Assembly (NCBI RefSeq): GCF_009862785.1
Contig: NZ_WWHU01000001.1
Span: 1,364,001-1,428,000, forward strand
DNA length: 64,000 bases
From: Gordonia sp. SID5947
GTDB taxonomy: Bacteria > Actinomycetota > Actinomycetes > Mycobacteriales > Mycobacteriaceae
Direction of reading: 5' to 3'
The translations under genes and the position numbers were made by a program. How positions within the stretch are numbered: position 1 is the stretch's first letter; every line of letters starts with the position of its first letter. Positions 1-11,136 of the stretch are shown here, one piece after another. Under the pieces are notes generated by a model. That model did not search any database, was not told where the DNA came from, and saw only the letters and a program-made list of their open reading frames with translations.

Positions 1-441
1 TCCGTCCTCGCCGAGCAGGGCGAACCCCGGGGCCTTGCGCGCCTTGGACGCCAACGAGGCATTGCCCAATCCCCCACGACCACCCTGCGCGGCCTCGAAC
101 GTGGTGCCCTCGCCGACCAGGTCGGCGAGGATCTTGCCGTTCTGGTCCAGCACGACGGTGCCGTCGGGGACCTGCAGCACGAGGTCGTCTCCGGTGGCGC
201 CGTCGCGGTTGTCGCCCGCACCCGGCTTGCCGTTGGACGCTTTGGCGTGCGGTCGGAAGTGGAAGTCGAGCAGCGTGTGTACCTGCGGGTCGACGACGAG
301 ACGGACCGAGCCGCCGTTTCCGCCGTTACCGCCGTCGGGACCACCGAGCGGCTTGAACTTCTCGCGGTGCACCGACGAGCAGCCGTGGCCGCCGTTGCCC
401 GCTGCGACGTGAATCGTCACGCGGTCGACGAACCGAGACAT
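1..441 (-). CDS. obg: GTPase Obg (CgtA), N-terminal part
   Basis: This is the N-terminal 147 residues of the Obg GTPase, which takes part in late 50S ribosome assembly and stress signalling. The coding region runs off the left edge, so the G domain and C-terminal domain are not in the window. The start [18 protein letters not shown] and the repeated GGxGG glycine motifs ([17 protein letters not shown]) are typical of the Obg fold. The start is ATG at 441. It lies 96 bases downstream of rpmA on the same strand, completing the usual rplU-rpmA-obg order. Identification is secure. Only the truncation limits it. Confidence 0.96.
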   Translation of the reverse strand, partial: MSRFVDRVTIHVAAGNGGHGCSSVHREKFKPLGGPDGGNGGNGGSVRLVVDPQVHTLLDFHFRPHAKASNGKPGAGDNRDGATGDDLVLQVPDGTVVLDQNGKILADLVGEGTTFEAAQGGRGGLGNASLASKARKAPGFALLGEDG

Positions 442-537
442 CGGTGACTTCCTTCCTGAGAAAACAAGCAGGGCGGGCCGGGTACGTCATGACCCATGCC
501 CGCCCTGTGTAGAGCTGAACGTGCTCCCGGCGTCCGG

Positions 538-801
538 TCAGACCGACGCGGTCTCCGGGACGATGTTGACCGTCTTGCGGCCACGCTTGGTGCCGAACTC
601 GACCGAGCCGGTCTCCAGGGCGAACAGGGTGTCGTCGCCACCGCGACCGACGTTGACGCCCGGGTGGAACTTGGTTCCGCGCTGACGGACCAGGATCTCG
701 CCTGCGCTGACCTTCTGTCCACCGAAACGCTTCACGCCGAGCCGCTGGGCGTTTGAATCACGACCGTTGCGCGAGCTGGACGCGCCCTTCTTGTGTGCCA
801 T
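538..801 (-). CDS. rpmA: 50S ribosomal protein L27
   Basis: Ribosomal protein L27, 87 residues, a large-subunit protein whose N-terminal tail reaches the peptidyl-transferase centre. The sequence begins [20 protein letters not shown] and contains GVKRFGGQ and the [10 protein letters not shown] motif, all characteristic of L27. There is no N-terminal extension of the kind cleaved in Firmicutes. It sits 36 bases after rplU and before obg, so the three are probably one transcript. Length and motifs match the family. Confidence 0.98.
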   Translation of the reverse strand: MAHKKGASSSRNGRDSNAQRLGVKRFGGQKVSAGEILVRQRGTKFHPGVNVGRGGDDTLFALETGSVEFGTKRGRKTVNIVPETASV

Positions 802-837
802 CTCTGCAGTCCTCCTGAGGTACGTGCGGGAATCGAG

Positions 838-1149
838 TTACTTGATACCGGTGACCTTGAGGACCGTCAGCTTCTGACGGTGACCCTGGCGCTTGTGGTA
901 GCCGGTCTTGTTCTTGAACTTGTGGATGCGGATCTTCGGGCCCTTGACGTGCTCGACGACCTCACCGGTCACAGAGATCTTCGCCAACTTGTCCGCATCG
1001 GTGGTGAGGTTCGAGCCATCGACGACCAGCGCGACCGGCAGGCTCACGCTGCTGCCCGGCTCGCTGTCGATCTTCTCGACCTTCACAATGTCGCCCTCAG
1101 CGACCTTGTACTGCTTACCGCCGGTCTTGACGATCGCGTACGTTGCCAT
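838..1149 (-). CDS. rplU: 50S ribosomal protein L21
   Basis: Ribosomal protein L21, 103 residues, which binds 23S rRNA. I start it at ATG 1149 ([16 protein letters not shown]). The frame remains open 17 codons further upstream, but that part has no homology to L21 and 103 residues is the normal length. [21 protein letters not shown] near the C-terminus is the family signature region. It is the first gene of rplU-rpmA-obg, and its promoter should lie in the gap that follows rne. Confidence 0.98.
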   Translation of the reverse strand: MATYAIVKTGGKQYKVAEGDIVKVEKIDSEPGSSVSLPVALVVDGSNLTTDADKLAKISVTGEVVEHVKGPKIRIHKFKNKTGYHKRQGHRQKLTVLKVTGIK

Positions 1150-1453
1150 CGAAGCTGTCCTCTTTAACTCGTCTGTCGGACCCACGGCGCTGTTGCGCAC
1201 CGGGGGTGTGTGGGTGGTGCGTGCCTGGTACGGGCCGCACGTCAGCCCCGCATCTACGCCGGGGAGTCACTACGGATCACACCAGATGCCTGCCATCGGA
1301 TCTCACGTGAATGCCGGCTCCCAGGTCCTCCTGGGCGTTCCGGGCACAGCGCAAGCCCTCCGCGGAAGGCGACCAATCAAGATTACGGGACCGCTGTCGG
1401 TCCGGTCAAACTCGCGTAGACGCTCCCGGCCTGCTCACAGCGGGTCGGCATCC
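1150..1453. other. Intergenic region between rne and rplU
   Basis: This 304-base gap must hold the promoter and leader of rplU-rpmA-obg and the end of the rne transcript. I see one small hairpin (ggaccg at 1388-1393 pairing with cggtcc at 1398-1403) that could belong to the rne 3' end. I see no convincing promoter hexamers and no gene. In M. tuberculosis, as I recall, dctA occupies this position. Here it is absent and dctA is found near 31515 instead. Confidence 0.5.
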
Positions 1454-4400
1454 TCATTCCTCCGCAGGCGGCGGGCCGGCCGGCCGGCCTGCCGTCCGCC
1501 GCCGAGGCCGACGTCGGACCGCGACGGCCGCTTCGGACGACGTCGCTCCGCTCATCGGACCGAAGGTGGTCTTCGGCGCCGACGACGACGTATCGGCGGT
1601 GAGGACCACCGGCTCCGACGTTGTCGGCGGTGCGGCCGCCTGCCGGACGACCCGACGCCGGCGTTTGGTCGCGCCGGACGAGGCCTGTCGCTTGTGCGAG
1701 GCGTCGGGCGTGCTCGGCGCGTCCGCTGCGCTCTCGGTCACCCGGTCTCCCGCCGGCTGCGCGGTCTCGGGTACCGCCACGTCGCCGGTCTTGGTGACCT
1801 CGGCGCTGTCGGTCGTCCCGGACTTCTCTGCCTTGTCGGCGTTCTCGGCCTTCTCGACCTTGTCGGCCTTCTCGACCTTGTCGGCCTTCTCGGCCTTCTC
1901 GACCTTTACTGCCGAATCCACCTGATGACCGGCATCAGACCGCTCCGCCGCCCATCGGTCGTGCTGACCGATTCTCCGTGGCCCTCGGGCGAACCGTGCT
2001 CGCCCTCGTGATCATGGGAGTGCGCCGCCATCGCCCGGAACATCGGATGCTCGGCCGGATGGTGTGTCGGCTTCTGCGTATCGGGCGCCGCTTCTGTCTT
2101 GCGCCGGTTACGCCTGGAGCGCTTGGAGCCTCCGCCACCGTCGGAGCGCGCGGCATCGTCGGAACGGACCTCGACCGGATTCGCGTGCACGATGATGCCG
2201 CGTCCGCTGCAATGGGCACAGGTCGTCGAGAAGGCCTCGAGCAGACCGGTACCGAGGCGCTTACGCGTCATCTGAACCAGGCCCAGCGAAGTCACCTCCG
2301 AGACCTGGTGCCTGGTCCGGTCACGCGCGAGTGCCTCCGTGAGGCGCCGCAGCACGAGGTCCCGGTTCGATTCGAGGACCATGTCGATGAAGTCGACGAT
2401 GATCATGCCGCCGATGTCGCGCAGCCGCATCTGGCGCACGATCTCCTCGGCGGCCTCGAGGTTGTTGCGGGTGACGGTCTCTTCGAGATTGCCGCCGGAC
2501 CCGGTGAACTTTCCGGTGTTCACGTCGACCACCGTCATGGCCTCGGTGTGTTCGATGATCAGGGTGCCGCCCGACGGCAACCAGACCTTGCGGTCGAGCG
2601 CCTTCGCGAGCTGCTCATCGATCCGGTGCACGACGAACGAGTCCGGCGCGTCGGCGTGTGCCCGCTCGAATCGCTCCACCCGATCCATCAGATCCGGTGC
2701 GACCGCGCTGATGTAGCGCTGGACGAGATCCCACGCCTTCTGGCCCTCGACGACGAGTTTCTTGAAGTCCTCGTTGAACAGGTCGCGGACCACCCGCACC
2801 AGCAGGTCTGGCTCCTCGTAGAGGGCCTGGGGTGAGGTCGAACCCGAACCGCCCTTGGCCTTCCCGACGGCGGCATCGATCTCTTTCCACTGCCCCTCGA
2901 GGCGCTCGATGTCCGCGCCGAGGTCCTCAGCGCTGACGCCCTCGGACGCCGTACGGATGATGACGCCCGCGTCGTCGGGAACGAGTTTGCCGAGGATGCT
3001 CTTGAGTCGTTTGCGTTCGACGTCGGGCAGTTTGCGACTGATGCCCGTCGATGATCCACCCGGCACGTACACGAGGTAGCGGCCGGCCAGCGAGATCTGG
3101 GTCGTCAGACGGGCGCCCTTGTGGCCGACCGGATCCTTGCTGACCTGGACCAGCACGTTGTCGCCCGGCTTGAGCGCCTGCTCGATCTTGCGGGAGCCGC
3201 CATCGAGTCCGGCAGCGTCCCAGTTCACCTCACCGGCGTAGAGCACGCCGTTGCGTCCGCGACCGATGTCGACGAATGCCGCCTCCATCCCGGGCAGCAC
3301 GTTCTGCACGCGACCGAGGTAGATGTTGCCGACCATCGACGACGAGGTCTCGGTGGTCACGAAATGCTCGACGAGCACCCCGTCCTCCAACACCGCGACC
3401 TGCGTGTAGTCCTCGACCGGCACGGCCTGTTCATGACCCTCGTCGCCGGTGTTCGCCGCAACGCCGATCGAGCTGTTCGCGCTCCGCTCGCGCACCACCA
3501 TCACCCGGTCGACCGCCTCGCGGCGCGCCAGGAACTCCGACTCACTCAGGATCGGCGGTCGGCGACGACCGGCGTCACGACCGTCGCGACGGCGCTGACG
3601 CTTGGCCTCGAGGCGCGTCGATCCGGAGATGCCCTGCACCTCGTCACGCGCGCGCTTGCTCCGCGGTTCCCGCTCGTGCACCACGGTGTTCGGCGGGTCG
3701 TCCGGCGAAGCATCCTCCGAATCCGCGCCCCCCTTACGGCGGCGGCGCCGACGGCGCCGCTTGGACGAATTCTGGTCGGCATCGTCCGAGCTGGACCCTT
3801 CGTCCGCGTCGTCGGCTGCCTCGCCCTCGGCGTCCCCGCTCTCGTCGTCCGTTTCGCGGTCGGTGTCCTTCGCCTTCGCCTTCTTGCTCTTCTTGCCGGA
3901 CGGACGTGCGTTCTTGTCGTCTGCAGTGGAGTCGGCGGACTCGTTGTCGGCATCCTCGTCCGATGCCTCCGACGTGTCGTCGCCGCCCGTATCGGCCTGG
4001 TCCCCGCGACCGCGACCACGGCCCCGACGGCCACGCCGGCGTCGACGCGAGCCACGGTCACCGTCGCCTGCCGAATCGTCGTCGGTCGCGCTGTCGTCGT
4101 CGCGCGACTTGTCGACGGCGTCTTCGTCCGACGTGCGCTCGCCCGTGCCCTCGCCCTTGCGTTCGGTCTTGCCATCCGGCGCCGCCGAGTTCTCGGCCTT
4201 GGTCTGGCGAGATGCGCGCTTGACGGGCTCGACCGCCTGCGGCGACAGGAAAAGGGGTTGCGACACCGCGATCTCGGCAGCCGAGATCGGGTGGTGCTGG
4301 GTCTGCTCGACCGAGGAGAACAACGTCGGCATCCCGGCAGCCGCGGGAGCAGCCTCGGAAGGCGCCTTGTTCGGCTGCTCGGCCGGTTTCTCGTCGGCCG

Positions 4401-4890
4401 GTTCTTCACCAGCCGGTGCTTGCGCGGCCGGTTCTTCGTCGATCTCTGCGGCCTCGGTATCCGCGGTGGTGGCGCCGGAACCGGTCGCGGGCTCGTCGGC
4501 TCCGGTCGGGCCGTCCACGGTCTGGGCGTCCGAGGTTCCTTCGGCCGCCGCCGCGTCGCCCGAAGGTGCCGTGGTGTCAGCGGGTGCGGACTCGGCGGGT
4601 GCGGTCTCGGCGGTCCCGGCGGTGTCTGCCGCGTCCTCGACCGCCTCGACGGCAGCCTCGTCGACCTCGACGTGCGCGCGCACACGGTCCGCTACGCGCT
4701 GCGCGACCTCGCGATCGATGCTCGATTGCGGGCTACGTGTCTCCACACCCAGCTCGGTCAGGTGTGCGAGCACTTGTCTGCTGGTCAGGCCCAAGGTCCT
4801 GGCCAGTGCATGCACGCGAAGCCTGCTGGGAAATTCTTCCGCCGATCCTGACGATGCGTTCGCGTCAGCCGGCGACCCGTTGTCGGTCAC
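1454..4890 (-). CDS. rne: Ribonuclease E, frameshifted near the C-terminus
   Basis: RNase E/G endoribonuclease, the core of mRNA decay and rRNA processing. The 994 residues read from the GTG/ATG-type start at 4890 hold a short N-terminal helix-turn motif (VHALARTLGLTSRQVLAHL), a long acidic and arginine-rich disordered region to about residue 470, an S1-like domain (about 490-560), the catalytic DNase-I-like part with Mg-binding aspartates in VVDVNTGKFTG (about 785) and MIIVDFIDM, and a zinc-link cysteine pair CAHCSGRG near 886. This frame stops at 1906. The neighbouring frame carries on without a break from about 1950 to a stop at 1454, giving a lysine/alanine repeat tail that ends RPAGPP-PAEE, a type of ending I associate with actinobacterial RNase E. 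One extra base near 1951-1953 would fuse both parts into 1145 residues. The break is probably a sequence error. A real truncation is the alternative. Confidence 0.9.
1833..1904 (-). repeat. Tandem 18-base repeat encoding VEKADK units
   Basis: Two perfect 18-base copies (1851-1868 and 1869-1886) are flanked by diverged copies. On the minus strand they encode KVEKADKVEKADKVEKAEN in the tail frame of rne. The preservation of a lysine/glutamate/alanine pattern through the repeat supports this frame being translated as part of RNase E. Such a repeat may vary in copy number between strains. Confidence 0.7.
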
Positions 4891-5305
4891 TCAGTCTCCT
4901 CGAGCCCCCGGGCGCGTCAGGCTGACGCGGCCACGCGAGGGCTTCACTCTGTGTCCCGGTCTCTGGTGGACCGGTGTTATGTGGTCTTCGCGCCATCTCC
5001 GCGACCTGTGAAGACTGGTCACGAGGCGGCGCCTTGCGTTGTGATGACCTCAACCGGTCAGATCTTCCACGCCATCGGGCCGCGGGCGTTCGAGCAGCCG
5101 TCCGGCTGCCAGGGCAGCCCGAGCCTGATGGGGAAGACGGGTAATCGGGGTGACCGATACCGGAGGCGTCATCCGGATGCCGACGACAAAGTGTGTCACC
5201 GACAACTGTGCAAGTATCCCACACCACGAGTCGATCCCCGCACACTATGCATGTTTGCGCGCTGCCGGGGTGTCCACGACGCGAGGAAAGCGGGCGAAAG
5301 CGACG
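4891..5305. other. Long leader/promoter region upstream of rne
   Basis: This 415-base gap separates ndk from rne, both on the minus strand. It is less GC-rich around 5185-5250 (taagtat/cacac stretches), the likeliest place for an rne promoter. I could not choose one pair of hexamers with confidence. No frame here looks coding on either strand. A long 5' leader would fit the known self-regulation of RNase E through its own mRNA in other bacteria, but nothing in the sequence proves it. Confidence 0.4.
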
Positions 5306-5722
5306 TCAGACGCCCAGGTCAGGGAACCACAGCGCAATCTCGCGCTCGGCGGACTCCGGGGAGTCCGAGCCGTGCACGAGATTGGTCTGGGTGCTCAGTG
5401 CATAGTCGCCGCGGATGGTCCCGGGAACCGCCTTCTCGACCGGGTCGGTGCCGCCGGCGATCTGCCGAAACGCGGCCACCGCACGCGGACCTTCGAGCAC
5501 GGCGGCGACCAGGGGGCCGGAGGTGATGAACTCCAGCAACGACGGGTAGAAAGGCTTGCCCTCGTGTTCGGCGTAATGCCCGCGGGCCACGTCGTCGCTC
5601 ACGGTCTTGAGCTCGAGCGCCACGAGGGTCAGCCCTTTGCGCTCGATCCGGCTGATGATGTCGCCGACCAGCGACCGCTCGACGCCGTCGGGCTTGATGA
5701 GTACCAGAGTCCGTTCAGTCAC
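5306..5722 (-). CDS. ndk: Nucleoside diphosphate kinase
   Basis: Nucleoside diphosphate kinase, 138 residues, which moves the gamma phosphate of ATP onto other (d)NDPs through a phosphohistidine. The start [19 protein letters not shown] and the active-site segment [16 protein letters not shown], with its catalytic histidine, are diagnostic. Length is normal. It lies between a small secreted protein gene and rne on the same strand, as in other Mycobacteriales apart from the inserted secreted protein. Confidence 0.98.
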   Translation of the reverse strand: MTERTLVLIKPDGVERSLVGDIISRIERKGLTLVALELKTVSDDVARGHYAEHEGKPFYPSLLEFITSGPLVAAVLEGPRAVAAFRQIAGGTDPVEKAVPGTIRGDYALSTQTNLVHGSDSPESAEREIALWFPDLGV

Positions 5723-5773
5723 GAGGTCACCTTAGCGTTGTCGACCGGTCACTCCGTCCCCGCGGGGGACGAG

Positions 5774-6202
5774 TCACTGGCAGTAGGTTCCGGCGACCGG
5801 GAAGAAACCGTAGTTGAACAGATTGCCCGACTTCGCTCTCGGGTCCACGACGATCTGCAGACACCCACCGGGCGACTTGAGCGCACCGGCGAGGGCCATG
5901 TCGAACTGGGCGGCGAGCGCCAGGTTCGCGGGACGATACTGCGCGGGCACGGGCAGAGACGCGACGGCGTCGGGGACCTTCATCGAGGCGGCGCGCACGG
6001 TCAGGTCGTGGGTGGCGAGGTAGCTGTACTCCCCCTCGGACACCGGCATCGGCGCGTCGGCGACCGGCAGGTCCGCCGGGTCGACGGGGGGTTCGGCATT
6101 CGCGGTACCTGCGGCCAGCGACGATCCGATCACGGCCAGAGCCATCGCGGCAGCGGCCAGGGGGCGGTGAAGGCGGGTGTTGACAGACAAGCTTTTCCTC
6201 AC
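5774..6202 (-). CDS. Small secreted protein of unknown function
   Basis: I do not recognise a family. Read from GTG 6202 the protein has 142 residues and begins with a classical signal peptide: basic RKSLSVNTRLHRP, a hydrophobic stretch AAAAMALAVIGSSLAAG, then a likely cleavage site TANA-EP. The mature part is about 105 residues with two cysteines (GGCLQ and the C-terminal TYCQ) that could form one disulphide. The frame is open 34 codons further upstream, but only this start places the signal peptide at the N-terminus. No strong ribosome binding site precedes either start. It is likely a small exported or surface protein. Confidence 0.7.
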   Translation of the reverse strand: MRKSLSVNTRLHRPLAAAAMALAVIGSSLAAGTANAEPPVDPADLPVADAPMPVSEGEYSYLATHDLTVRAASMKVPDAVASLPVPAQYRPANLALAAQFDMALAGALKSPGGCLQIVVDPRAKSGNLFNYGFFPVAGTYCQ

Positions 6203-6364
6203 GTCACTGGAAGTCGGAACCACCGGGAACGCACGAAAAAGCGCCCCCCGGCAAGCGACATTGTCACAGTCCCGACGGCCGAAAAGCGAGCGGTTTGAGG
6301 TCACAGTCGGGCAACACGTGTTGCACTCGCCGAACCCGCACTGGTCGCTGCCGAACAGGCGTGG

Positions 6365-6766
6365 TCAGCCGTCGAGCGGTTGCTGACCGGGCAGCATGCC
6401 CCGGGAGATCCGGACCTCCACGTCGTGCTTGATGTAGGCGATGTAGACCCACACGCAGAGAAAGATCACCCCGATGACGGCGATCGACCAATGGAAGACG
6501 CCTCCGACGATCACGAGCACCTGGAGTGCCAGATCGAGTCGAAGAGCATACGAGCGGCCCTGCAGGCCGGCGGCCAGGATGTGGGCGAGAACGACCACGC
6601 CGAGGTACACACCCGACAACCAGGTCAGACCCGAGCCGATGTTCGCCACGATCGGGAACGCCAGTCCGAGGACGATGACCTCGAGTATCAGCGTCCCGGC
6701 CATCACGCCCCGAAGCCCCTTCCACGGGTCATTGGCCGGCGGGGTGAAACGCACCGGTTCCGTCAT
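6365..6766 (-). CDS. DUF4233 integral membrane protein
   Basis: A 133-residue membrane protein with four predicted helices (about 18-42, 45-68, 76-95, 97-115) and a basic C-terminal tail. It matches the DUF4233 family, found directly after folC in mycobacteria (Rv2446c). Its ATG overlaps the folC stop by four bases (ATGA, 6763-6766), so translation is probably coupled. The function is unknown. The constant link to folC suggests a role near folate or one-carbon metabolism, but that is only inference from position. Confidence 0.85.
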   Translation of the reverse strand: MTEPVRFTPPANDPWKGLRGVMAGTLILEVIVLGLAFPIVANIGSGLTWLSGVYLGVVVLAHILAAGLQGRSYALRLDLALQVLVIVGGVFHWSIAVIGVIFLCVWVYIAYIKHDVEVRISRGMLPGQQPLDG

Positions 6767-8421
6767 GAGGGCTCCTTGCCGAACAGCGTTCGTCCGGCGC
6801 CTGCGGTGACCACCGAGCCGGTGATCACCACACCCGCACCGGAAACTGGTTCGCCCTCGGATTCCTCGGCCAATCCGATGGCCGTCTCCACCGCATCCGG
6901 CAGGAACGGTTTCACCACGATTCGGTCCTCTCCGAAGATCGGTCGCGCGATCTCCGCGAGCGACTCGGTGTCCACCGCCCGTGGCGATCCGTTGTTGGTC
7001 AGCACGATCTGGTCGAAGACCGGCTCGACAGCCTCGAGGAAACCCTCGGCGTCTTTGTCACCCAGCATGCCGATGACGCCGACGAGTCGCCGGAAATCGA
7101 ACTCCTCGGCCAACGCCTGGGCGAGGGCGCGGGCCCCGTGCGGGTTGTGCGCGGCGTCCACGAAAACAGTCGGCGCACCGCGCACACGCTCGAGCCGACC
7201 CGGGCTCGTCACCGATGCGAAACCGGAACGGATCGCGTCGATGTCGAGCTGCCGGTCGGCCCCGGCGCCGAAGAACGCTTCGACAGCGGCCAGCGCGAGC
7301 GCCGCATTCGCTGCCTGATGCGCGCCGTGCAGCGGCAGGAACACCTCGTCGTAGACACCGCCGAGCCCCTGCAGACGGAGCAGCTGACCACCGACGGCGG
7401 TCGCCGAGTCGAGCACCGCGAACTCGGAGCCCTGACGCGCGACGATCGTCTCCGATTCGACCGCCTGCCGGAGCAACACGTCCAAGACCTCGGGTTCCTG
7501 TGGCGCGATGATGGCGACCGGGTCCGTGGGAAGGAGCTCGTCGGCGTCGGCCTTCTTGATGATCCCGGCCTTCTCCGATGCGATCGCACCCAACGAGTCA
7601 CCCAGATAATCGGCGTGGTCCATCGCGATCGGCGTGATCACCGCAACGGCCCCGTCGATCACGTTGGTGGCGTCCCATCGTCCACCCATCCCCGTCTCGA
7701 CGACCGCGACGTCGACGGGCGCCTCGGCGAACACCGCGTACGACATCGCGATGAGCACCTCGAACTTGCTCATCCGCGGTCCGCCGCCGGCCGTCGAGGA
7801 GTCGTCGACCATGGTGATGTACGGCTCGAGCTCGCGATAGGTGTCGATGTAGTGCCGCGCACCGATCGGCTTGCCGTCCACCGCGATCCGCTCGGTGACG
7901 CGCTGCAGGTGCGGACTGGTGATCCGGCCGGTGCGTCGATGCAGTGCGATCAGCAGCGCATCGATCATGCGGGTCACCGACGTCTTGCCGTTGGTCCCCG
8001 CGATGTGGATCGAGGGGTAGCTGCGTTGCGGCGAGCCGAGCAGATCCATCAGCGCCGAGATGCGGGTCAGCGACGGCTCGATCCTGGTCTCCGGCCAGCG
8101 CGTGTCGAGCTCGGCCTCGAGCTCGGCGAGTTCGGCGAGAGTGGCCGCGTCGTCACGCGGGCCGTCGGCGGCCCGCGACGACGGCCGATCCTCGTCGTCG
8201 GTATACGTGTCTTCCGCCTCCACGTCGTCGGCATAGAGGTCGTCCGGGGCGCCGCCGCGGCCGGCGAGCAACGACCCGATGTCTGTGGGCAGCGGTGCGG
8301 CACCGAGCGGATCGGCGGCGAGCTCGTCGTGGACGAACCGATCGTCTCCGAGGTGGTCACGGTCGATGTCGTCGACGTCCTCGTCGTCGGCGCTGCCGTG
8401 CCCGATGTCGCGCGGGCTCAC
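6763..8421 (-). CDS. folC: Folylpolyglutamate/dihydrofolate synthase with acidic N-terminal extension
   Basis: FolC adds glutamate to folates (and in many bacteria also makes dihydrofolate from dihydropteroate). The catalytic part starts near residue 100, with the P-loop [11 protein letters not shown] near 138, then GRITSPHL and [14 protein letters not shown], which are Mur-ligase superfamily motifs. The protein has 552 residues because of about 90 extra N-terminal residues very rich in Asp and Glu ([18 protein letters not shown] and similar), with no signal peptide. The GTG start at 8421 overlaps the valS stop (GTGA), which supports this start and therefore the extension. A shorter start inside the extension cannot be excluded. 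Confidence 0.95.
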   Translation of the reverse strand: MSPRDIGHGSADDEDVDDIDRDHLGDDRFVHDELAADPLGAAPLPTDIGSLLAGRGGAPDDLYADDVEAEDTYTDDEDRPSSRAADGPRDDAATLAELAELEAELDTRWPETRIEPSLTRISALMDLLGSPQRSYPSIHIAGTNGKTSVTRMIDALLIALHRRTGRITSPHLQRVTERIAVDGKPIGARHYIDTYRELEPYITMVDDSSTAGGGPRMSKFEVLIAMSYAVFAEAPVDVAVVETGMGGRWDATNVIDGAVAVITPIAMDHADYLGDSLGAIASEKAGIIKKADADELLPTDPVAIIAPQEPEVLDVLLRQAVESETIVARQGSEFAVLDSATAVGGQLLRLQGLGGVYDEVFLPLHGAHQAANAALALAAVEAFFGAGADRQLDIDAIRSGFASVTSPGRLERVRGAPTVFVDAAHNPHGARALAQALAEEFDFRRLVGVIGMLGDKDAEGFLEAVEPVFDQIVLTNNGSPRAVDTESLAEIARPIFGEDRIVVKPFLPDAVETAIGLAEESEGEPVSGAGVVITGSVVTAGAGRTLFGKEPS

Positions 8422-11063
8422 GAGCCGCTCAGTGCGTCGAGTGCGGCACCGAGTCGGTCGACTTCCTCGGTGGCCACCTGCTGCCGTTCGCGGATCTTGG
8501 CCACCACGTGGTCGGGCGCCTTCGACAAGAACTGATCGTTGCCGAGTTTCGCTGTCGTGCCGGCCAATTCCTTCTCCGCGGCGGCGAGGTCCTTCGTCAG
8601 GCGTTTCCGTTCGGCCGCCACGTCGACTGTTCCCGACGTATCGATCCGCACGGTCACCGTGGTGGCCGACAATCGCACGTCGATGGTTGCGGTGGCCGCA
8701 AAGGTCTCGCCGGCGGGTTCCAGACGTGCGAGCGAGTCGAGATATGCCCGGGACGGGGCCAATCCGGCGGTGTCGAGGCCGTCGATCTCGGCGGCCACGC
8801 GCTGTCCCGGCTTCAGCCCCTGGTCGCTGCGGAACCTGCGGACCTCGGTGATGAGGCGCTGCAGATCGTCGATGTGCTGGGCCGCCGAGGCGTCACCGGG
8901 GGCGTCGCTGCGCTGCGGCCACTCCGCCACCACCACCGACGGCCTTCCTGTCAGCGCCGTCCACAACACCTCACTGACGAAGGGCATCACCGGATGCAGC
9001 AGTCGCAGCAAGCTGTCGAGAACCGTGCCGAGCACCAACGAGGTGGACCGTGAACGCGCCTCGTCGTTCTCGGCGTACTGGACCTTCGCCAGCTCCAGGT
9101 ACCAGTCACACACCTCGTCCCACGCGAAGTGATACAGCGCTTCGCAGGCCTTGGAGAACTCGTACGACTCGTATCCGGCGTCGGCCTCGGCGCGGACCTG
9201 CTCAAGGCGGTCGAGGATCCATCGGTCGACCTCGGTCAGTGCGGTCCGGTCGGGCAGCTCACCGGTGACCGCGCCGTTCATCATCGCGAACTTGGTCGCG
9301 TTGAACAGTTTGGTGGCGAAGTTGCGCGACGACTGGGCGTGGTCCTCACCCACCGAGATGTCACTGCCGGGGTTCGCACCACGTGCGAGCGTGAATCGCA
9401 GGGCGTCGGCGCCGAAACGCTCCACCCAGTCCAGCGGATCGATGCCGTTGCCTTTCGACTTCGACATCTTTCGGCCGTGCTCGTCGCGGACCAGGCCGTG
9501 CAGGAACAGGTTGTGGAACGGAACCTTGTTGCCCTCGCCCAGCTCCGGACCGACATAGGTGCCGAACATCATCATGCGGGCGACCCAGAAGAACAGGATG
9601 TCGTATCCGGTCACGAGAACTGAAGTCGGATAGAACTTCTCGAGGTCAGCGGATTTGTCCGGCCATCCCATCGTGGAGAAGGGCCAGAGTCCGGACGAGA
9701 ACCAGGTGTCGAGAACGTCGGTGTCCTGCACGTACCCTTCGGGCACCTCGTCATCGGGGCCGACGCAGACCACCTCGCCGTCCGGGCCGTACCAGATCGG
9801 GATGCGGTGGCCCCACCACAACTGTCGCGAGATGCACCAGTCGTACATGCTGTCGACCCAGCCGAACCAGCGCGGTTCCATCGACGTCGGGTGGATCACG
9901 GTGTCGCCGTTGCGCACCGCGTCACCCGCGGCCTTGGCCAGGGTTTCGACCTTGACCCACCACTGCATGGACAGCCGCGGTTCGATCGGTTCCCCGGTGC
10001 GTTCCGAGTGACCGACGCTGTGCAGGTAGGGCCGTACCTCTTTGACGATGCGCCCTTGCTCGGCGAGTGCCTCACGCACCTTGACCCGGGCCTCGAACCG
10101 ATCCATTCCGTCGAACGGCGTCCCCGTGTCGGCGATCCGGGCTTCGTCATCCATGATCGTGGGCATCGGCAGGTTGTGCCGCTGTCCGATCGCGAAGTCG
10201 TTCGGATCGTGCGCGGGCGTGATCTTGACTGCACCACTACCGAATTCGGGGTCGACGTAGTCATCGGCGATCACGGGGATCTTCCGATCGGAGAACGGGT
10301 GCTCGAGCTCGGTGCCGATCAGATGTGCGTAGCGCTCGTCCTCGGGATGCACCGCGATCGCGGTGTCGCCGAGCATCGTCTCGAGCCGAGTGGTGGCGAC
10401 GACGATGTGGGGCTCCGCGTCGTCGAGACTGCCGTACCGGAAGCTGACGAGTTCACCCTCGACGTCGGCATAACTGACCTCGATGTCACTGATGGCGGTC
10501 TTGAGCACCGGCGACCAGTTGACCAGCCGCTCCGCCCGGTAGATCAGGCCGTCGTCGAACATCTGCTTGAACACGGTCTGTACCGCGCGCGACAGGCCGT
10601 CGTCCATGGTGAACCGCTCGCGACTCCAGTCGACACTGTCGCCGAGACGCCGCATCTGGGTGCCGATGTTGTCGCCGATCTCGGCCTTCTCGGTCCATAC
10701 CCGTTCGATGAATGCCTCACGACCGAGATCGTCGCGAGTCAATCCCTCACCGGCGAGCTTGCGCTCGACCATCGTCTGCATGGCGATCGCGGCGTGATCC
10801 ATACCGGGCAGCCACAACACCTCGTAGCCCTGCATGCGCCGGCGACGCGCGAGAGCATCCATCAGGACGTGTTCGTAGGCGTGGCCCATGTGCAGGGAGC
10901 CGTTGACATTCGGCGGTGGGATGACGATGGAGAAGGCCGGCCGGTCGCTGGTGGCATCGGCGGTGAAGTAGCCGGCATCCACCCAGCCCTGATAGAGCCT
11001 GCCCTCGTGTTCGGCGGGGTCCCAGGACTTCGGCAATTCACGGGTGGGATCGGATGTGGTCAC
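8418..11063 (-). CDS. valS: Valyl-tRNA synthetase
   Basis: Class I aminoacyl-tRNA synthetase charging tRNA-Val, 881 residues, a normal length. Visible motifs are the HIGH-type [14 protein letters not shown] near residue 50, the editing (CP1) region with [19 protein letters not shown], the KMSKS loop [13 protein letters not shown], and a C-terminal coiled coil ([20 protein letters not shown]). It heads the overlapping valS-folC-DUF4233 unit. The ATG at 11063 is followed at once by the conserved [13 protein letters not shown]. Confidence 0.98.
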   Translation of the reverse strand: MTTSDPTRELPKSWDPAEHEGRLYQGWVDAGYFTADATSDRPAFSIVIPPPNVNGSLHMGHAYEHVLMDALARRRRMQGYEVLWLPGMDHAAIAMQTMVERKLAGEGLTRDDLGREAFIERVWTEKAEIGDNIGTQMRRLGDSVDWSRERFTMDDGLSRAVQTVFKQMFDDGLIYRAERLVNWSPVLKTAISDIEVSYADVEGELVSFRYGSLDDAEPHIVVATTRLETMLGDTAIAVHPEDERYAHLIGTELEHPFSDRKIPVIADDYVDPEFGSGAVKITPAHDPNDFAIGQRHNLPMPTIMDDEARIADTGTPFDGMDRFEARVKVREALAEQGRIVKEVRPYLHSVGHSERTGEPIEPRLSMQWWVKVETLAKAAGDAVRNGDTVIHPTSMEPRWFGWVDSMYDWCISRQLWWGHRIPIWYGPDGEVVCVGPDDEVPEGYVQDTDVLDTWFSSGLWPFSTMGWPDKSADLEKFYPTSVLVTGYDILFFWVARMMMFGTYVGPELGEGNKVPFHNLFLHGLVRDEHGRKMSKSKGNGIDPLDWVERFGADALRFTLARGANPGSDISVGEDHAQSSRNFATKLFNATKFAMMNGAVTGELPDRTALTEVDRWILDRLEQVRAEADAGYESYEFSKACEALYHFAWDEVCDWYLELAKVQYAENDEARSRSTSLVLGTVLDSLLRLLHPVMPFVSEVLWTALTGRPSVVVAEWPQRSDAPGDASAAQHIDDLQRLITEVRRFRSDQGLKPGQRVAAEIDGLDTAGLAPSRAYLDSLARLEPAGETFAATATIDVRLSATTVTVRIDTSGTVDVAAERKRLTKDLAAAEKELAGTTAKLGNDQFLSKAPDHVVAKIRERQQVATEEVDRLGAALDALSGS

Positions 11064-11111
11064 CCCCCAATCTTAGGGAACGGTCCCCGCTGGACTGCAC
11101 TCCCGTACGTG

Positions 11112-11130
11112 TTCGGCCGGCACGGCCGGA
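11112..11130 (-). terminator. Hairpin after mobA
   Basis: Arms ttcggccg (11112-11119) and cggccgga (11123-11130) pair with one G-U over a three-base loop, seven bases past the mobA stop. There is no clear run of T, so termination by this stem alone is uncertain, as is common in high-GC actinobacteria. Confidence 0.4.
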
Positions 11131-11136
11131 CGTCCC

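Noticed and set aside
908..2011. Long plus-strand frame of 367 codons
   Set aside because: It is antisense to rplU and the rne tail, its product is arginine-rich low-complexity sequence with no family match, and both minus-strand genes are clear.
3121..4851. Plus-strand frame of 576 codons
   Set aside because: Antisense to the rne N-terminal half. Its leucine/arginine/valine bias is a mirror of the acidic and arginine-rich rne codons.
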